The position numbers and the translations under genes were made by a program. DNA of 64,000 bases from Taudactylus pleione (taxonomy: Eukaryota; Chordata; Amphibia; Anura; Myobatrachidae): positions 124,001-188,000 of the forward strand of contig JAUIMM010000644.1 in the NCBI GenBank assembly GCA_031769625.1. The letters are read 5' to 3'. Positions within the stretch are counted from its first letter, which is position 1, and each line of letters opens with the position of its first letter. Of the stretch, positions 61,378 to 64,000 are shown one piece after another. The notes under the pieces are model-generated. The model worked only from the letters and a program-made list of their open reading frames with translations. It ran no database searches and was not told where the DNA came from.

Positions 61378-64000
61378 ATGGAGGGCCTGCCGGGAGATGG
61401 TGGAGGAGATCCCGGGGTCCTGGAAGTCTCTGAGGGCCCGGATCCTGGAGGTGGTGGAGGGCCTGCTGGAAGTACTGGCCGACCGGTGGTGGTGCTCTCC
61501 CGGCTGGATGTGGCCGTGGAAGATGGTGAGAGCCGGACTTTGGACCCCATGCTGCATGGCCCCCCTGTGAGTGGCGATTTAACTTCAGGGTGCGGGCTAA
61601 CGCAGTGCTCCCCTATGAGTGAGGACTTAACTCTAGGGTGTGAGATGGTGGTAAGCTCCCCTGGGAGTGAAGCAACCCCAGGAGTAGAGCCAGTTCCCCC
61701 GGGTCTGCTTACCTTTTGTGCGGAGACGGAGATGGAGATGGAGGAGGAGATCTGTCCCGATGCTCAGCGTCTCTTGGAGGAAGATTCCCTGGAGTCTGAT
61801 TCCGAGGGAGACGGGGCCGCTGCTGCTGCTGCTGCCGCCGCCGCTGCTGCCGCTGAACAGGAGACGTTCCTGGCTATGGATGTTGCGGCTTTGAGAAAGG
61901 AGGCTGGTCGGGTGTCTGCTCGGATTGCCTCCAAGAAGAAGAAGTTCTTGACATCCACGAACGAGGGGAGGCTGATCATCAAAGATGAGCTCCTGATGCT
62001 GGCGGAGAAGCGGGCCAAGTACAAGGGCAGAGTACTCTATCTGCTGAGCCTGGCGGGCCCGGTGGCAGCCCCAGCGAGGATGGAGGAGTCTTCAGAGGCG
62101 TTTTGGGAATCGAGTCTGCAGAAACAGGCTATTTCGGGTCCCAAGATGGCGCCGATGGAGGTCGGAGACGACGAGATCGGGGAAGGAGGCGGCGCGGAGA
62201 TCAAGTCGGAAGACATGGTGGGTGTCTCAGCGGCTGTTGCGGGCCCGAAGGAGTTAATCCACAGAGTCCGGAAGATGGCTGCGGGGACCCGGCTCTCTGC
62301 GGGTCACGATGCGGCTCACGATGCGCTTCACGGTGGCAGGGCGGAAGTGCCTTTGGTGATTGTTGCTGACGGAGCCATGGAGTTGGAGGAAGCTCCCCGC
62401 CGGCTGGTGGATGGGGACGTGGCCGTGGTTCCCACGGTGATCGGGAACACTGCTGTTGGATCCGGTGAGTGTGTCATGCCTGCCGGTATTATGCTGGCGC
62501 CCGGTACTGATTTGCCAGCTGTTGGGAGGAGGGTGGTAGCGGCTGACTGTGGGAATGACTCCCTTGACGCAGAAATGTTGCTGATTGCTGACAGGGTGGA
62601 GGAAGATGTTAACAAGGCCACAGCTGTTGTCCCAGGGGCTCCGGTACTGAGGGCAGGTGCTAGCCTGGTACAGGGTCTGCCCCCTCTGGACAGGTCCACT
62701 TTGTCGGAGGAACAATTAAAAGTTGCAGACTCACTGTATGGGGGAATAGGGGGGCCTGAGAGGATCCGTGCGGCAATTGAATTGATTGCTGAAAATAATT
62801 CCAGACTGGAAAGTATGGGCCAGCCTATGCCCAAGTCTTATGCGACAATAGTGTCTGGTGGAGGGGCACCAAGGTTTCCTAATGCCGCTACCAGTGGTGA
62901 TGGTGGTGGGAGTGGTATTGGTGGTGGTACCCCGATAAGAAGGCGGAATGTGGTGCAGCTAAAGTGGGTAGCTGAAGGGGACCCGCCAAGTAAGGGTGTT
63001 TTTCTAGAGATGGTTTTCTCCTTGGGATTCTCACCCATAGACCTCTTTGCCTGCATTCACCCCATCAGAACCCCGGAGTATGATCTGAGTTTTCAGACTC
63101 TGCGGGGGTTACAGGCATTTGCGTCCAGGTGGGAGGAGAAGAAGGGTGCGACACCCTTTAGTAATTACAGGTCTCAAATGGTCTCTCGCCAGGATAGGGT
63201 TAAAGTCACTATCCTGGTGAGAAATGAGAGCCTCCCAGTGCAGGACATCCTGTTCTGGTTATCCCGCTTTTGTACAGTATTGTCCACGTGCCTGGAGAAA
63301 ATTGACTACACAAAGGGGGTGTGGGGTGGAGCTTATTCTGTCTTTGTCAGGCTAAACAGGGTAGGTATAGAGACAAAGCATATTCCGGCAGCAACTTTTA
63401 TTGGCCGAGATAAGATCCAGGCTTTCTACCCCGGTCAGCCAAGAGTCTGTCATCGTTGTGGCAGCTTTAGGCATTTTTCTAACAATTGCCCTGAGGTCAA
63501 GTGTGCCATGTGTGGCGAGTTGGGTCACCTCTCTAGAGATTGTGATGTGGTGAAGTGTAATCTCTGTGGGTGTATCGGTCATCCTTATAGCCGTTGCCCC
63601 TCGGCATCGCACAATGAGGAAAGTGCTATTGGGAGTTTGCCGGTGGTCATAGAACCTCCAACGAGAGGGGCCAGTCTGAGTGACATTGAGGAGGGTGAGG
63701 AAGTAGGTAGTGGAAAAGAGGTGCTGGAAGCTGCCAAAATCCAGAAGGAGGTGCCGGTAGAGAGGGGAGAATCTTCCTTTACAGTTGTGAAGTCAAATAG
63801 GAAGAGGAGGGTAGGGCAAAGGGAGGATGTTGTCCAGCTTTCAAATCGCTTTACATTCTCTGTGGCAGATGACGAGGAGGAGGAGGTAGCGGAGAAGGGG
63901 GGGGAGATAGTAAGGCAAGAAAGTGGTGATTTGGTTCAGGTTGCTCGGCCTTCTGAGGTGAGAAAGAAGGTCAGTAGGAAAAGTACCTTTGGGGAAGCTG
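61378..64000 (+). CDS. LINE ORF1 protein, RRM-like plus three CCHC zinc knuckles (Tx1/L1 group), 3' incomplete
   Basis: The likely role is the RNA-binding, Gag-like ORF1 protein that packages LINE RNA into a ribonucleoprotein. The frame is open for 874 codons to the window end. ATG 61378 is the first after the in-frame stop at 61333 and has A at -3 and G at +4. Residues 1-140 are acidic and Gly/Pro-rich with a 16-residue triplicate (62-109). Alanine run 147-159. Basic KKKK at 186-189 in a likely helical segment (about 165-215). SYATIV at 487 and a glycine-rich linker (about 496-517). An RRM-like region spans about 525-690, ending AFYPGQPRVC. Three perfect CX2CX4HX4C knuckles lie at 691-704, 709-722 and 727-740. 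The tail has SSFTVVKSNRKRR and an acidic run near 831-836. The layout and the FYPGQP-to-knuckle junction resemble amphibian and fish Tx1-type ORF1 and host ZCCHC3. A domesticated ZCCHC3-like gene is an alternative, because ORF2 is not visible. Confidence 0.8.
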   Translation, partial: MEGLPGDGGGDPGVLEVSEGPDPGGGGGPAGSTGRPVVVLSRLDVAVEDGESRTLDPMLHGPPVSGDLTSGCGLTQCSPMSEDLTLGCEMVVSSPGSEATPGVEPVPPGLLTFCAETEMEMEEEICPDAQRLLEEDSLESDSEGDGAAAAAAAAAAAAAEQETFLAMDVAALRKEAGRVSARIASKKKKFLTSTNEGRLIIKDELLMLAEKRAKYKGRVLYLLSLAGPVAAPARMEESSEAFWESSLQKQAISGPKMAPMEVGDDEIGEGGGAEIKSEDMVGVSAAVAGPKELIHRVRKMAAGTRLSAGHDAAHDALHGGRAEVPLVIVADGAMELEEAPRRLVDGDVAVVPTVIGNTAVGSGECVMPAGIMLAPGTDLPAVGRRVVAADCGNDSLDAEMLLIADRVEEDVNKATAVVPGAPVLRAGASLVQGLPPLDRSTLSEEQLKVADSLYGGIGGPERIRAAIELIAENNSRLESMGQPMPKSYATIVSGGGAPRFPNAATSGDGGGSGIGGGTPIRRRNVVQLKWVAEGDPPSKGVFLEMVFSLGFSPIDLFACIHPIRTPEYDLSFQTLRGLQAFASRWEEKKGATPFSNYRSQMVSRQDRVKVTILVRNESLPVQDILFWLSRFCTVLSTCLEKIDYTKGVWGGAYSVFVRLNRVGIETKHIPAATFIGRDKIQAFYPGQPRVCHRCGSFRHFSNNCPEVKCAMCGELGHLSRDCDVVKCNLCGCIGHPYSRCPSASHNEESAIGSLPVVIEPPTRGASLSDIEEGEEVGSGKEVLEAAKIQKEVPVERGESSFTVVKSNRKRRVGQREDVVQLSNRFTFSVADDEEEEVAEKGGEIVRQESGDLVQVARPSEVRKKVSRKSTFGEA
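61561..61704 (+). repeat. 48-bp imperfect triplicate inside ORF1
   Basis: Three consecutive 48-bp (16-codon) units start at 61561, 61609 and 61657. The first two encode PPVSGDLTSGCGLTQC and SPMSEDLTLGCEMVVS. The third starts SPGSEATPG and is more diverged. The exact 48-bp spacing preserves the frame. This suggests in-frame expansion of a disordered N-terminal region. Confidence 0.75.
61816..61854 (+). repeat. GCN trinucleotide run encoding 13 alanines
   Basis: Thirteen uninterrupted GCT/GCC codons (residues 147-159 of ORF1) follow an acidic stretch. The mix of GCT and GCC suggests an older or slippage-stabilised run. Length variation between element copies would be expected. Confidence 0.9.
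63448..63597 (+). other. Triple CCHC zinc-knuckle domain of ORF1
   Basis: The three motifs are CHRCGSFRHFSNNC (63448-63489), CAMCGELGHLSRDC (63502-63543) and CNLCGCIGHPYSRC (63556-63597). All twelve zinc ligands are present, and the linkers are four residues each. Knuckles of this type bind single-stranded RNA or DNA in retroelement Gag and ORF1 proteins. Confidence 0.95.

Noticed and set aside
61311..61570. Short open frames of 77-79 residues on both strands near 61.3-61.6 kb
   Set aside because: They are out of frame with, or opposite to, the 874-codon ORF1 frame and have biased Pro/Ser/Gly content typical of shadows of G+C-rich coding sequence.
61764..63612. Minus-strand frames of 72-168 residues within 61.7-63.6 kb and a + strand 88-residue frame at 62103
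   Set aside because: All overlap ORF1, which has conserved zinc knuckles and continuous coding. No motifs are seen in the alternatives.
61378..64000. Gag of an LTR retrotransposon or retrovirus
   Set aside because: CCHC knuckles occur there too, but three evenly spaced knuckles after an FYPGQP segment and an RRM-like region, with a SYATIV motif and no LTR or primer-binding site upstream, fit a LINE ORF1 better. It is not fully excluded without the downstream sequence.

Overview
The window has two parts. Positions 1-61286 are one uninterrupted head-to-tail satellite DNA array. Positions 61287-64000 hold the 5' end of a retroelement-like unit with one long open reading frame that runs off the window end. 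Satellite DNA with higher-order structure, plus a retrotransposon ORF1 that pairs an RRM-like region with three CCHC zinc knuckles, points to a eukaryote. The ORF1 resembles the Tx1/L1-type ORF1 proteins (related to vertebrate ZCCHC3) that are abundant in frogs and some fish, so an amphibian or fish is my best guess. The species cannot be fixed from sequence alone.

Satellite (1-61286). The monomer is 184 bp, about 39% G+C, always in the same orientation. The monomer start falls at 1, 185, 369 and so on. The last start is at 61275, so 333 complete monomers fit (333 x 184 = 61272, plus a net +2 from indels I could account for one by one), followed by 12 bp of a 334th monomer. No other gene, RNA or transposon interrupts the array. 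The monomers are not identical. A small set of linked variants at about 15 positions defines recurring monomer types, and ordered strings of these types recur. They recur as tandem multimers of 18, 21, 22 and 23 monomers, as trimers (552 bp), and as longer-range copies offset by 43, 45, 52, 58, 84 and 133 monomers. This is an irregular, mosaic higher-order repeat (HOR) structure, as expected from repeated unequal exchange or segmental amplification. Hybrid monomers and alternative junctions record individual exchange events. The last 1.5 kb before the array end carries more private substitutions than the interior, which suggests a real array edge.

Retroelement (61287-64000). The satellite stops in mid-monomer at 61286 and G+C-rich unique sequence begins. 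After about 91 bp of leader, an ATG in strong context at 61378 opens a frame with no stop to the window end (874 codons). In order it encodes a low-complexity acidic and glycine-rich N-terminal region with a 16-residue triplicate and a 13-alanine run, a basic helical stretch, a glycine-rich linker after a SYATIV motif, an RRM-like region, three CCHC zinc knuckles and an acidic/basic tail. It is read as the ORF1 (RNA-binding, Gag-like) protein of a Tx1/L1-group LINE. The ORF2 (endonuclease and reverse transcriptase) expected downstream lies outside the window.

The many short open frames in the satellite are by-products of the repeat: 184 is not a multiple of 3, so the reading frame shifts at each monomer. 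They are not annotated as genes.
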